Shown one piece after another: positions 1 through 7,055 of a stretch of 50,351 nt of DNA (its first letter is position 1; the number at the start of each line of letters is the position of its first letter). Source of the stretch: Candidatus Heimdallarchaeota archaeon (GTDB lineage Archaea; Asgardarchaeota; Heimdallarchaeia; JABLTI01); contig JAHLVW010000105.1 of assembly GCA_019058275.1 (NCBI GenBank), forward strand, positions 1 to 50,351, read 5' to 3'. Below the pieces are notes generated by a model. That model worked only from the letters and a program-made list of their open reading frames with translations. It was not told the DNA's origin and ran no database searches. A program made the translations under genes and the position numbers.

Positions 1-101
1 AGTCTATATAGCATTTCAATTGAACCTGTTTTAACTATTGGTCTCAAAATCGATAGTTTTTCAAACAATTTTTTCTCAAAGTCCATGTCTATATCAATCA
101 T
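1..101 (-). CDS. Partial unknown protein, N-terminus only
   Basis: A minus-strand frame opens with ATG at 101-99 and stays open to the left window edge, giving about 33 residues that begin MIDIDMDFEKKLFEK. It is rich in acidic and basic residues with no recognisable motif, so no function is offered. The adjacent upstream DNA (102-323) is very AT-rich, as expected for a promoter region, and I see no other gene there. The frame could be chance, since only the first third of a small protein is visible. Confidence 0.35.
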   Translation of the reverse strand, partial: MIDIDMDFEKKLFEKLSILRPIVKTGSIEMLYR

Positions 102-346
102 CGCTAATAGTTTGTATCGTTTTCTTCTACAAAAATTATTGTATTAAATTCGCAAAAATTAGCAAATATGTTAATAACAACTGAAAGATTTTGTCTAAGA
201 AATCATTTGAACATATAAGCACCCCGTTTTTGTGGTGTTTAAAAATTGATTTTTGTACATATTTGTCGAAGTAAGGGAATAGCAATTATGAATTAGTGTA
301 TACTTGATTAAAATAGAAAAAATTGGTCCGGTCCCGGAGATTTGAA

Positions 347-377
347 TTCCGGGATGAAGTCACGAATGACAACATCG
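347..377 (-). other. Non-canonical tRNA intron at 53/54 (T-arm) of tRNA-Tyr
   Basis: The junction forms a textbook bulge-helix-bulge. Exon CCGG pairs with intron CCGG as a 4-bp central helix. The 3-nt bulges are AGC (cut AG^C) and AAT (cut AA^T), and the inner helix GATG/CATC leads into a short hairpin GTCA-TTCG-TGAC. Cutting at these sites gives CCGGAG joined to TTCAAAT, a normal T-arm. If the segment were retained, the 53-61 pair would be an A-C mismatch, which argues that it is a real intron. Confidence 0.85.
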
Positions 378-393
378 CTCCGGACATCTCGGT

Positions 394-458
394 GTCCTGC
401 CTTCGCAGCGAACACTGGCTGACTCCAAATCATCACGTCTTCATTGGAGCGACAAAGT
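394..458 (-). other. Canonical 37/38 intron of tRNA-Tyr
   Basis: About 65 nt separate the anticodon loop (CTGTAG, 464-459) from the 3' anticodon stem CCGAG (392-388). The intron folds internally: CTCCAA and TTGGAG pair to make a hairpin. Exon CTGT can pair with intron GCAG next to the splice sites, giving a relaxed bulge-helix-bulge. The 3' boundary may shift by one or two bases. Confidence 0.75.
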
Positions 459-520
459 CTACAGCCGAGCACTCTAGCCAGGCTGAGTTAGGACCGGCTA
501 ATTGTGTATTCCTTTTTTTG

Positions 521-530
521 CTATTTTAAA
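521..530 (-). promoter_or_regulatory. TATA box for tRNA-Tyr
   Basis: On the minus strand TTTAAAATAG lies 24-33 nt upstream of the first tRNA base, the standard archaeal TATA-to-start distance. The downstream flank of the tRNA is T-rich (TTTTTT at about 322-317), a likely termination tract. Confidence 0.5.
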
Positions 531-591
531 GATTTCCGTCTAATACAATATTTCCAATTACTTATCAAAAACAGATTCTTTTAAGCCAGTT

Positions 592-1026
592 TTAACCGAA
601 AATATTCTTTGCTCGGTTTGCAGGTTTCAAGCAAAGATCTTTCAATTCTTTGTCTATTATATTTTTAATTTGTTTTATTTCGCTGGTCATTACTGGTGTA
701 TCAAGAATTACTCTAGTTAAATTCAGCTTTTTCTCTAAATTTGCTAATCTCCTTTGTATCTCTGATATATCTGTTCCTCTTTCAGCTATCGTATAAAGGA
801 GGAGTTGCTTATTTGTTCCTAGATCAAGATCCTTTATAACTAACGAATATTTCTTAAGTTGCATTTCTTTAGCTTCGTCACTAAATGCTTTAGATGCAAA
901 AGTCTGTATAGCTGTTAATAATCCTGTTCTTATAAACGGATCCACTTCCATTTCGCTCGGATAGTATTCACTACGAATTAGTGGTATGCCATTAACGATT
1001 AATCCAGCTTCAATTACAGCCATCAT
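592..1026 (-). CDS. Small longin/roadblock-like protein (tentative)
   Basis: A 144-residue soluble protein, probably started at ATG 1026 (a TTG lies one codon earlier). The N-terminal half alternates hydrophobic strands with a segment DPFIRTGLLTAIQTF and then strands such as YSLVIKDLDLG. This pattern recalls archaeal longin/roadblock (profilin-like fold) sensor proteins that are abundant in Asgard genomes and often partner small GTPases. The C-terminal half is helical and charged. No catalytic motif is visible, and the fold assignment rests on pattern only. It stands alone between the tRNA-Tyr gene and the broken peroxiredoxin gene. Confidence 0.45.
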   Translation of the reverse strand: MMAVIEAGLIVNGIPLIRSEYYPSEMEVDPFIRTGLLTAIQTFASKAFSDEAKEMQLKKYSLVIKDLDLGTNKQLLLYTIAERGTDISEIQRRLANLEKKLNLTRVILDTPVMTSEIKQIKNIIDKELKDLCLKPANRAKNIFG

Positions 1027-1171
1027 CAATTTGTCCTTGGATTATTGAATATCTTTGTTTTGACAATAATTATTAGTCAAAAAATTATATGTATTTTGTT
1101 ATAAATACCCGTTAACATTAAAACTATTGCTATATAAAGAATAAAAATGTGAAGGACCAATTAGAAGCGTC

Positions 1172-1438
1172 CTATTTTGGTAGCTCTTTATGGCATATCC
1201 ACCAATCATAACACTCATATTCTTTTGGTCTCTTCTTAGCTGTTTCTACATCACTTCCAGGAGGGATAATTACTCTATCTTTAAGTAGTTCATTGTTAGG
1301 CCAATTCGTTGGCATAGCAACAACATGTTTATCTGCAATTTGAAATGCCTTTATAATTCGTACAATCTCATACATATTTCGTCCCATTTCAGGAGGATAG
1401 TAAATCTTTGCGTGTATTATTCCTTCAGAAGGCATCAA
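1172..1438 (-). pseudogene. Peroxiredoxin, C-terminal fragment
   Basis: The 88-codon frame matches the C-terminal third of archaeal Prx6-type peroxiredoxins. EGIIHAKIYYPPEMGRN is the usual beta-strand and 'GRN' helix start, followed by ALQ/DKH-like AFQIADKHVVAMPTNWPN, the VIIPPGS segment and the terminal Cys-containing YECYDWWICHKELPK. The catalytic N-terminal part is missing from this frame but is found on the same strand at 2078-2355. About 35 residues between the halves are absent. An in-frame TAA lies just upstream of the homologous part, so no intact protein can be made from here. Confidence 0.8.
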
Positions 1439-2077
1439 ACTTTGTTACTAAAAACCCTTTTTCTAAAGACTTAATTGAATATAATTATGGTTTCGAAGAA
1501 ATATTTTGGGATAGAAAAGTTGTTTTTTATCATGATTATATGAGTGGCACTGTAAGAAATAAGTATTTTAGGACAAAAGTAATTTAGTTTTAATGGTGTT
1601 TAATAAATGAAAGATTTTGTTTTTTTTCTTGTGAAAGCAAAAAAGAACACGTACGCAAGCGACGGAGAAGGAGGAGAAACTATAACAAGTGATGGCGCAA
1701 GAAAATTAAGTCATGAAGAAAAAGAATTCAATTACCAAGACAAATATTACGGAACAAATCCCTTCATCGGACAAGAAATAGTATGCAAACAAGGAATTCC
1801 TTTTTGGGGTATGAATTATAAAGGACAAACAATAGGAGGTATTAATCCGAAATTAATTTATGAATTTCTTAAAGAATGCTTATCAAAAGTAAGTGAAGAA
1901 CTTCCTTATAGAGGTCCAAAAGAATATTCAAAAAACGATTTTAAATACAAAAACAATGTTGAAGGCAGTGTTGAATCATTTAAAGGAACTGAAATCATTT
2001 ATTACGAAAACAAAAAAGTTTACGAATTAAATTACCATGGAGGTACTATCAAAGAATAAAACCTTAAATATTTGTAA
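1439..2077. other. Segment interrupting the peroxiredoxin gene
   Basis: About 640 bp lie between the two peroxiredoxin fragments. They hold the plus-strand DUF5680 gene and, before it, an open frame of about 48 codons ending at TAG about 1587 (contains EEIFWDRKVVFYHDYMSG), which looks like the tail of another plus-strand protein. I see no clear terminal inverted repeats or target-site duplication, so the mechanism (insertion, or deletion plus rearrangement) is open. Boundaries are approximate and set by loss of peroxiredoxin similarity. Confidence 0.45.
1607..2059 (+). CDS. DUF5680 domain protein
   Basis: A 150-residue soluble protein matching the DUF5680 family. It starts with the family signature [12 protein letters not shown], has a central D-x-Y-x-G-x-NPFIGQE segment followed by PFWGMNY, and ends in the typical [10 protein letters not shown]. 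Its length equals the usual whole domain. Function is unknown; members are scattered through bacteria and archaea in a way that suggests frequent transfer. It lies inside the broken peroxiredoxin gene and on the opposite strand, so it probably arrived with the inserted DNA. Start is ATG at 1607; no strong ribosome binding site is evident. Confidence 0.75.
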   Translation: MKDFVFFLVKAKKNTYASDGEGGETITSDGARKLSHEEKEFNYQDKYYGTNPFIGQEIVCKQGIPFWGMNYKGQTIGGINPKLIYEFLKECLSKVSEELPYRGPKEYSKNDFKYKNNVEGSVESFKGTEIIYYENKKVYELNYHGGTIKE

Positions 2078-2355
2078 TGTTTTTCTTTAATCCATTCTAC
2101 ACACTTAATGTGATTATATACTTGATCTATACTTAACCCAATTAACTTTGCATTTAGTTTATCAAATTCAGGCTTTTTTTTCTGGAAAGTATGAAATTCA
2201 GTGGTGCAAACAGGTGTAAAATCTGCTGGATGTGAGAATAAGACAACTCATGAACCCTTAAAGTCATCTGGAAATGAAACTTCTCCATGTGTAGTTTTTG
2301 CTGTAAAGCTAGGTGCTTTATCACCTATTAGAGGTAATGAATATTCTTTTTCCAT
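2078..2355 (-). pseudogene. Peroxiredoxin, N-terminal fragment with in-frame TGA
   Basis: From ATG at 2355 the minus strand reads as a peroxiredoxin N-terminus: GDKAPSFTAKTTHGE, then [18 protein letters not shown] with the peroxidatic Cys and the P-x3-T/S-x2-C motif, then [19 protein letters not shown]. An in-frame TGA falls just before VVLFSHP, where homologues have Trp (GKWVVLFSHP). Similarity stops near 2078, where the DUF5680-bearing segment begins; the rest of the gene continues at 1438-1172. The gene is dead unless both defects are assembly artefacts. Confidence 0.8.
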
Positions 2356-2507
2356 TGTTATATCTCCAATTCATTTGGATTGTTTGGTTTGCCCAACTCT
2401 TTTGTTTTTATAAAATTATGCTTTCTTAGAAAATAAAAAAACTAACCATCAATAACTTATTAAATAAAAATAAGTTTACGAAATAAGAAGAAACTTGGTG
2501 GATAACA

Positions 2508-2804
2508 ATGAACTTTCGTAAAATCCTCCTAGCTGCTTGGGGTCCCATAAAAACGATTTTCATTATATGGGGATTTTTGCTAATGATATTCACATTCATT
2601 TATTTCCTATTCTTTGCTCCTGATGGGTTACTGAACTTTCAGGCTAATTATCCATTAACATTTAATGTTTTAAGCGCGATTGTTTCAGGTTTATTATTTT
2701 TATATTGGTTAGTTGTATGGAATACATTAATCAAAGCATTTTTCAAAGAAGATTTGCGATATCTTGAGAAGAATGGTATAAAGTTGGAAGGAATCAATGC
2801 CTAA
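2508..2804 (+). CDS. Two-helix membrane protein of unknown function
   Basis: Ninety-eight residues with two predicted membrane helices: about residues 15-36 (IKTIFIIWGFLLMIF...) and about 55-77 (VLSAIVSGLLFLYWLV...), a short loop between them and a charged C-terminal tail. ATG at 2508 follows a GGTGGA ribosome binding site. It overlaps the start of the DUF354 glycosyltransferase gene by 8 nt, so the two are almost certainly co-transcribed and translationally coupled, suggesting a membrane partner for that enzyme. No family recognised. Confidence 0.65.
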   Translation: MNFRKILLAAWGPIKTIFIIWGFLLMIFTFIYFLFFAPDGLLNFQANYPLTFNVLSAIVSGLLFLYWLVVWNTLIKAFFKEDLRYLEKNGIKLEGINA

Positions 2805-3882
2805 AAGTAAAGTTATTTGGTTTGAGGTTTTAACTCCTAAGCAAGCTATGCTTTTCTTATCTATTGGTGAGAAGCTAAAGAAGTTTGGAATTGAATCTCT
2901 ATATACCACAAGAAATCATGATTATATTCATGACATATTTAGTAATTATGAAACCGAACCAATCTCTCTTGGTGAGTATGGAGGAAAAACATTAGAGGGT
3001 AAATTAATAGCAAGTGCTAAAAGAGTCGTTAAATTAGCAGAGTATATAATAAAACTTGAAGACAAACCAATTGCTACAATTTCATTATCTTCGCCTGATG
3101 CTTCACGTGTAGCTTTTGGATTAGGTATACCTTTAATTTTATTCAATGATACTACACATTCGATCCCAGTAGCTAAACTTACATTGTCATTAGCTAGGTT
3201 CTTGATAACTCCTTCTTGTATAAATAAAGAGGATTTCATTAAATTAGGAGCTAATCCAAGTACAATATACACATATGAAGGAGTAGATGAAGTGGAATAC
3301 ATTTCAGGGGAAGGTTATGAAAAGTACAAAAAATTATCGGAGAACGAAGACAAAAAGGAAAGTTATTTAGTTTTCAGACCTGAAGAGAGCTTTGCTGCTT
3401 ATATGAAAGATAGAGACGAGAATCCATATATGGAAATATTAGAAGAAGCATTTACACATTATGATGGGAAAATAGTTATTCTACCAAGATACGAAAAGCA
3501 AAAAGAAACCATTAAACAAAGATTTGAAGATAGAGCTCTCATTCTGGATAAAGGTAGATATTTTCTAGATTTACTCTCAAAAGCAGATGCAGTAATTACT
3601 GGCGGAGGAACGATGGCACGAGAAGCAGCATTATTAGGCATTCCTTCAATTACGTATTTCTGGCGTCAGCTAGAACCACAAAGCTTTATTGAGCATAAAG
3701 GTTTTCCAAGTTATTCCGTACAAACTCTTCAAGATACAAAAAAAATAATTAAGAAAATTTGTTCAAATCCTAAGCAATATAAAATTGACACAAGTCAAAA
3801 ATTAAAAGATCTTCAAAAACCAAGTGACAAATTATTCCATATAATGAAAAAAGATGATAAATTTAAACAGTATTTTAACTAA
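2797..3882 (+). CDS. DUF354 family glycosyltransferase-like protein
   Basis: The 361-residue protein has the DUF354 (COG1817) layout, an archaeal GT-B fold resembling the MurG/UDP-GlcNAc epimerase superfamily. The N-terminus has VIWFEVLTPKQAMLFLSIGE, the family's W-F-D/E-x-x-x-PK motif. The C-terminal domain has AVITGGGTMAREAALLGIP, the glycine-rich nucleotide-sugar loop followed by the typical E-A-A-x-x-G-x-P helix. It is probably involved in surface glycan synthesis, though the donor and acceptor cannot be read from sequence. It follows and overlaps the small membrane-protein gene and converges on the PHP gene with a 4-nt overlap of their 3' ends. Confidence 0.8.
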   Translation: MPKSKVIWFEVLTPKQAMLFLSIGEKLKKFGIESLYTTRNHDYIHDIFSNYETEPISLGEYGGKTLEGKLIASAKRVVKLAEYIIKLEDKPIATISLSSPDASRVAFGLGIPLILFNDTTHSIPVAKLTLSLARFLITPSCINKEDFIKLGANPSTIYTYEGVDEVEYISGEGYEKYKKLSENEDKKESYLVFRPEESFAAYMKDRDENPYMEILEEAFTHYDGKIVILPRYEKQKETIKQRFEDRALILDKGRYFLDLLSKADAVITGGGTMAREAALLGIPSITYFWRQLEPQSFIEHKGFPSYSVQTLQDTKKIIKKICSNPKQYKIDTSQKLKDLQKPSDKLFHIMKKDDKFKQYFN

Positions 3883-4610
3883 TCATTATTTTCTTCTTCA
3901 AGATTATTTTTAGAACTGCTCTTTCTTTTAGGTATTCTTATCTTTTTATATGGGACGGGTCTTTCTTTTCTCTTTTTTATAGCTCTACTGTAGCGCTTAA
4001 ATTTCGAAAGAAACAATGGATGTCGCTTACCAACAGGTATAGTTTCTTTCTTCAATATGAGAGAAATGACATCTTGCCAGCTATGTGGTTCAGTTAAGAA
4101 ATCAGTCCAAGCTATTCCGATTTCATCAATTGAATGCCCATCGCTGCCAGCAACCATTGGTAAATCGAGCTCTATAGCAGCTTGATAGGCTTTTTTGTTG
4201 AAATAGCTAAAAGTTATACACCCATTAATTACCTCGAGAGCATCAGCCTTTATATTATATATCTCATTCTTTATTCCTAATCTTATAGAATCAAAGGGAT
4301 GAGCTGGCACAGCTATGCTACCACTTCTGTGAATTACATCAACTGTTTCTTTTGGAGTTAAACCAATTTCAAACTCTCCATCTGTTACTCCATATGCTAT
4401 AATATGACCTTTGCAAGTAGAAATTTCAATGCCTGGTACGATAATCAAATCAGTCTCAATTTCCAAAGCTTCATGAAGACCTTCAAATGTATCATGGTCA
4501 GTAATTCCTATACCATCTAAACCAATCTTTTCAGCATGTCTGATAAGCTCTTCTGCTGAATCAGTTCCATCGGAGTAGTTTGTGTGAGTATGTAAATCAA
4601 TTCTGACCAT
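3879..4610 (-). CDS. PHP-domain metal-dependent phosphoesterase
   Basis: A 243-residue PHP protein, read from ATG 4610 so that it begins MVRIDLHTHTNYSDG (an ATG four codons earlier is possible). Metal-binding motifs are visible in order: HTHTNYSDGT, GITDHD, the PGIEIS Glu, PAHPF and GSDGH. This is the YciV/RNase AM-like class that hydrolyses phosphoester bonds in small nucleotides or RNA 5' ends; the substrate here is unknown. The C-terminal 50 residues are strongly basic (KKRKERPVPYKKIRIPKRK), which might favour nucleic acid binding. It lies downstream of the methylthiotransferase gene on the same strand (57 nt gap). Confidence 0.85.
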   Translation of the reverse strand: MVRIDLHTHTNYSDGTDSAEELIRHAEKIGLDGIGITDHDTFEGLHEALEIETDLIIVPGIEISTCKGHIIAYGVTDGEFEIGLTPKETVDVIHRSGSIAVPAHPFDSIRLGIKNEIYNIKADALEVINGCITFSYFNKKAYQAAIELDLPMVAGSDGHSIDEIGIAWTDFLTEPHSWQDVISLILKKETIPVGKRHPLFLSKFKRYSRAIKKRKERPVPYKKIRIPKRKSSSKNNLEEENND

Positions 4611-4667
4611 TGAAACCAACATTCGAAGTTTAGTTATATTATCACCTTAATGATTTTAAGCTATCCA

Positions 4668-5951
4668 TTATACTAATGAACCAATTAATCTTGTTTTACG
4701 TGCATCCACAATTTCAACATTATACCATTTGCCTAGTTCAAGAGTTGAATCATTTATTGCAATCAATTTATAGAATTTATTTCTTAATAATGTCTGATTA
4801 GGATCTTTGTCTCTTCTTAATGCTAATGCTGACCCTTTCCATCCAACCCATTTTTTATTTCTTTCCAAAGTCATTTTGCTAACTTGTACTGTTAGTTTAC
4901 TTGAACGTTCTTTAACTACTTCTGTAGGTAATTTATCTTTAGATTTGCTTGCAACTGTTCCTTTACGATCACCATATTTGGAAATATTAACAATATCAAA
5001 CTGTAATTCATCTAGAAGTTTTGTAGTTTGAATAAAATCTTCTTCTGTTTCTCCTGGGAATCCAGTGATTATATCAGTAGATAAGGTCAGGTTAACTGAA
5101 TTCCGTAGCTCATTAATCAATTTTCGAAATTCATTAATAGTATATTTTCTCTTCATTTTTTCCAAAACTTGATCACTACCAGATTGTAGTGGTATATGTA
5201 GGAAAGTGTACACTTTGGGATTCTGAAGTAATGATTTTAATTTTTTAATAATAGGTAAAGCATAATCTGCATTCAACATACCTATTCTAACCATGAAATC
5301 TCCTTCTAGATTAGTAATTTCATCTACAATTTCAGGTAAGCTTGAATTGATATCAACTCCATAAGATGCTGTATCTTGTGCTGTTACCCAAAGCTCCTTA
5401 CAACCTTCCAATATTGCTAATTGAGCTTCCTTGGTGATTTGTTCCTTGGATTTTGAGATAAGTAATCCTTTAGCAATTCTAACGATACAGTAAGCACATT
5501 GACCAGTGCACCCTTTAGAAATTTCAATAATTCCAGTTAATCTTCTATCTCTAATTCGATGTGCTTCCAAACAGAAATTCTTGTCTCGAGAAAGAGACTC
5601 AAAATATTCGTTTGCTAAAACACTTTTAGCTGCTAAACAAACATCTCCAAAATGATCAACACCAATTAGAGCAGCTTCTGGGATATTCTTGGTACACCAT
5701 TCATCAAGAACTTGAGGTAAGCAACCTGCAACAATTAATGGTTTTTTCTGATAAGTTTTCACTAATTGGTCTTTTATCTTATTTTCAGTTGGTGCTTTAA
5801 CTATGCAAGTATTTATCAAAACAAAATCTGCATCATGTAAATCAGATACTTTTTCATATCCACATTCGTTTAGTAAATAATTCATCAATTCTGTAGCAGA
5901 AGTATTTGCTGTACATCCGAATGTTTCAACGTAAAATTTCTGCAAAATCAT
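4668..5951 (-). CDS. tRNA t6A37 methylthiotransferase (CDKAL1/MtaB type)
   Basis: A 427-residue radical SAM methylthiotransferase. The N-terminal UPF0004 domain carries its three cluster cysteines at about C13 (ETFGCTAN), C49 (NTCIV) and C77 (AGCLPQ). The radical SAM domain has C148-x3-C152-x2-C155 (GCTGQCAYC), followed by the IPLQSGSD segment typical of this family and a C-terminal TRAM domain of about 60 residues. The archaeal/eukaryotic e-MtaB clade adds a methylthio group to t6A at position 37 of ANN-decoding tRNAs. t6A itself depends on KEOPS, whose Pcc1 subunit is encoded at about 26 kb, so the two would act in sequence. Confidence 0.88.
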   Translation of the reverse strand: MILQKFYVETFGCTANTSATELMNYLLNECGYEKVSDLHDADFVLINTCIVKAPTENKIKDQLVKTYQKKPLIVAGCLPQVLDEWCTKNIPEAALIGVDHFGDVCLAAKSVLANEYFESLSRDKNFCLEAHRIRDRRLTGIIEISKGCTGQCAYCIVRIAKGLLISKSKEQITKEAQLAILEGCKELWVTAQDTASYGVDINSSLPEIVDEITNLEGDFMVRIGMLNADYALPIIKKLKSLLQNPKVYTFLHIPLQSGSDQVLEKMKRKYTINEFRKLINELRNSVNLTLSTDIITGFPGETEEDFIQTTKLLDELQFDIVNISKYGDRKGTVASKSKDKLPTEVVKERSSKLTVQVSKMTLERNKKWVGWKGSALALRRDKDPNQTLLRNKFYKLIAINDSTLELGKWYNVEIVDARKTRLIGSLV

Positions 5952-6100
5952 TCATCCTTAGATTTGCTCATATGAGGGTCTTTTTTAAGGATTTCATTTC
6001 ATACCATAATCATAATTCTCTAGAAATAAGCTTAAATCTTGCTTTTCCGCCTTTCCGTAGAATTAAAATATGTTAACACTTTTTCCATAAGTGAACTTAA

Positions 6101-6409
6101 ATGAAAGCTGAAAGAATTTTTTCCATAGCAAGTATCATCACATTTTTTGCATTACTTCCTGCTTTAATTATCATGGAAATTCGAGTTTTAAGAGAGATGC
6201 CAGATATTGCATACTTATTTATTATTGCTGATGTTCTTTTAGTTGGTTTCATTGTTGCAGAAATTTTCTTAGTTGTAAGAAAATGGAGAAAAGAAAAGAG
6301 TGAAGACGAAGCTGGGGAAGAACCTGAATCAGGTGAGGATATAGATCAAGAATGGGGAGAGGAAGAAAACACAAACGAAACAAATACTGGCAGTGAAACA
6401 AATGACTGA
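6101..6409 (+). CDS. Small two-helix membrane protein with acidic tail
   Basis: A 102-residue protein with two membrane helices (about residues 6-26 and 37-60) and a C-terminal cytoplasmic tail packed with Glu/Asp (EDEAGEEPESGEDIDQE). The stop TGA lies inside ATGACTGA, which also holds the next gene's ATG, so it is translationally coupled to the acyltransferase gene. No family recognised. Its hydrophobic part may hold the acyltransferase system at the membrane, but that is only inference from coupling. Confidence 0.6.
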   Translation: MKAERIFSIASIITFFALLPALIIMEIRVLREMPDIAYLFIIADVLLVGFIVAEIFLVVRKWRKEKSEDEAGEEPESGEDIDQEWGEEENTNETNTGSETND

Positions 6410-6989
6410 AGAAAGAAAAAATGTACGAATTCACCCAACTGCGATAGTTGAAGATGGTGCAAAGATAGGGGAAGGAACAAGTGTATGGCATCATGCTCAT
6501 GTCCGAAAAGATTCTGAGTTAGGGAAAAATTGCATTCTTGGAAAAGGTGTCTATATTGACGCTGGTGTAAAAATAGGGCATGGAGTAAAGATTCAGAATA
6601 GGGTATCTGTTTATCACGGAGTTACTGTAGGGAATAATGTGTTCTTAGGACCACATATGGTATTTACTAATGATTCGTATCCACGTGCTTTTAATCCTGA
6701 ATGGAAAACTGTGGAAACAATAGTTGAGGATGGAGTGTCAATTGGAGCAAATGCAGTAATCATCTGTGGTTTAACATTAGGTAAATTTAGTATGATTGGT
6801 TCTGGTAGTGTAGTAACTAAAGATGTTCCTCCACATGCTTTAGTATTTGGGAATCCAGCTTGTTTAAGAGGTTATGTTTGTAAATGTGGGTTAAAACGTT
6901 TCCCAGTACCAGAGAAAAGGGAGACTATTGATACTTCGAAATTTGTTTGTGAGAATTGTGATAGAATTATGAAAGGTTGGGTAAAATAG
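6402..6989 (+). CDS. Left-handed beta-helix acyltransferase, WbpD/WlbB-like
   Basis: A 195-residue hexapeptide-repeat protein. IHPTAIVEDGAKIGEG opens a run of hexads (I/V-G-x-x-x-x) over residues 6-145, with the VSVYHGVTVG and GPHMVFTNDSYPRA stretch typical of WbpD/WlbB N-acetyltransferases that make 2,3-diacetamido uronic acids for surface glycans. The C-terminus adds a four-Cys zinc ribbon-like piece (CKCG about residue 163 and CENC about 185). Start is taken at ATG 6402, overlapping the upstream stop; a GTG at 6393 is possible. The exact sugar is not readable, but the role fits archaeal N-glycan or lipid-linked sugar synthesis. Confidence 0.82.
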   Translation: MTEERKNVRIHPTAIVEDGAKIGEGTSVWHHAHVRKDSELGKNCILGKGVYIDAGVKIGHGVKIQNRVSVYHGVTVGNNVFLGPHMVFTNDSYPRAFNPEWKTVETIVEDGVSIGANAVIICGLTLGKFSMIGSGSVVTKDVPPHALVFGNPACLRGYVCKCGLKRFPVPEKRETIDTSKFVCENCDRIMKGWVK

Positions 6990-7055
6990 AGAACTATGTA
7001 AACCCAATCTCATTATCTATTTTGAAATAAGAAAAAGAAGAAAAAAGAAGAGAAT

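Larger units (their letters stand above)
324..497 (-). tRNA. tRNA-Tyr(GUA) with two introns and encoded CCA
   Basis: Reading the minus strand, the acceptor stem CCGGTCC (497-491) pairs perfectly with GGACCGG (334-328). The C1-G72 pair is the archaeal/eukaryotic tRNA-Tyr identity pair. D-stem ACTC/GAGT, anticodon stem CTCGG/CCGAG and loop CTGTAG give anticodon GTA. A canonical intron of about 65 nt sits after base 37 (about 458-394). The T-stem CGGAG (382-378) is separated from its TTCAAAT loop and CTCCG partner by a second intron of 31 nt (377-347) at position 53/54. Removing it restores a perfect T-arm. A73 and a genomically encoded CCA (326-324) follow. The exact 3' end of intron 1 is uncertain by one or two bases, because its junction fits only a relaxed bulge-helix-bulge. 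Confidence 0.93.

Noticed and set aside
323..529. Plus-strand open frame of 68 codons
   Set aside because: It is the antisense of the tRNA-Tyr gene; its open length comes from GC-rich tRNA sequence.
2201..2413. Plus-strand open frame of 70 codons
   Set aside because: It lies antisense to the peroxiredoxin N-terminal fragment, whose minus-strand reading matches a known family.
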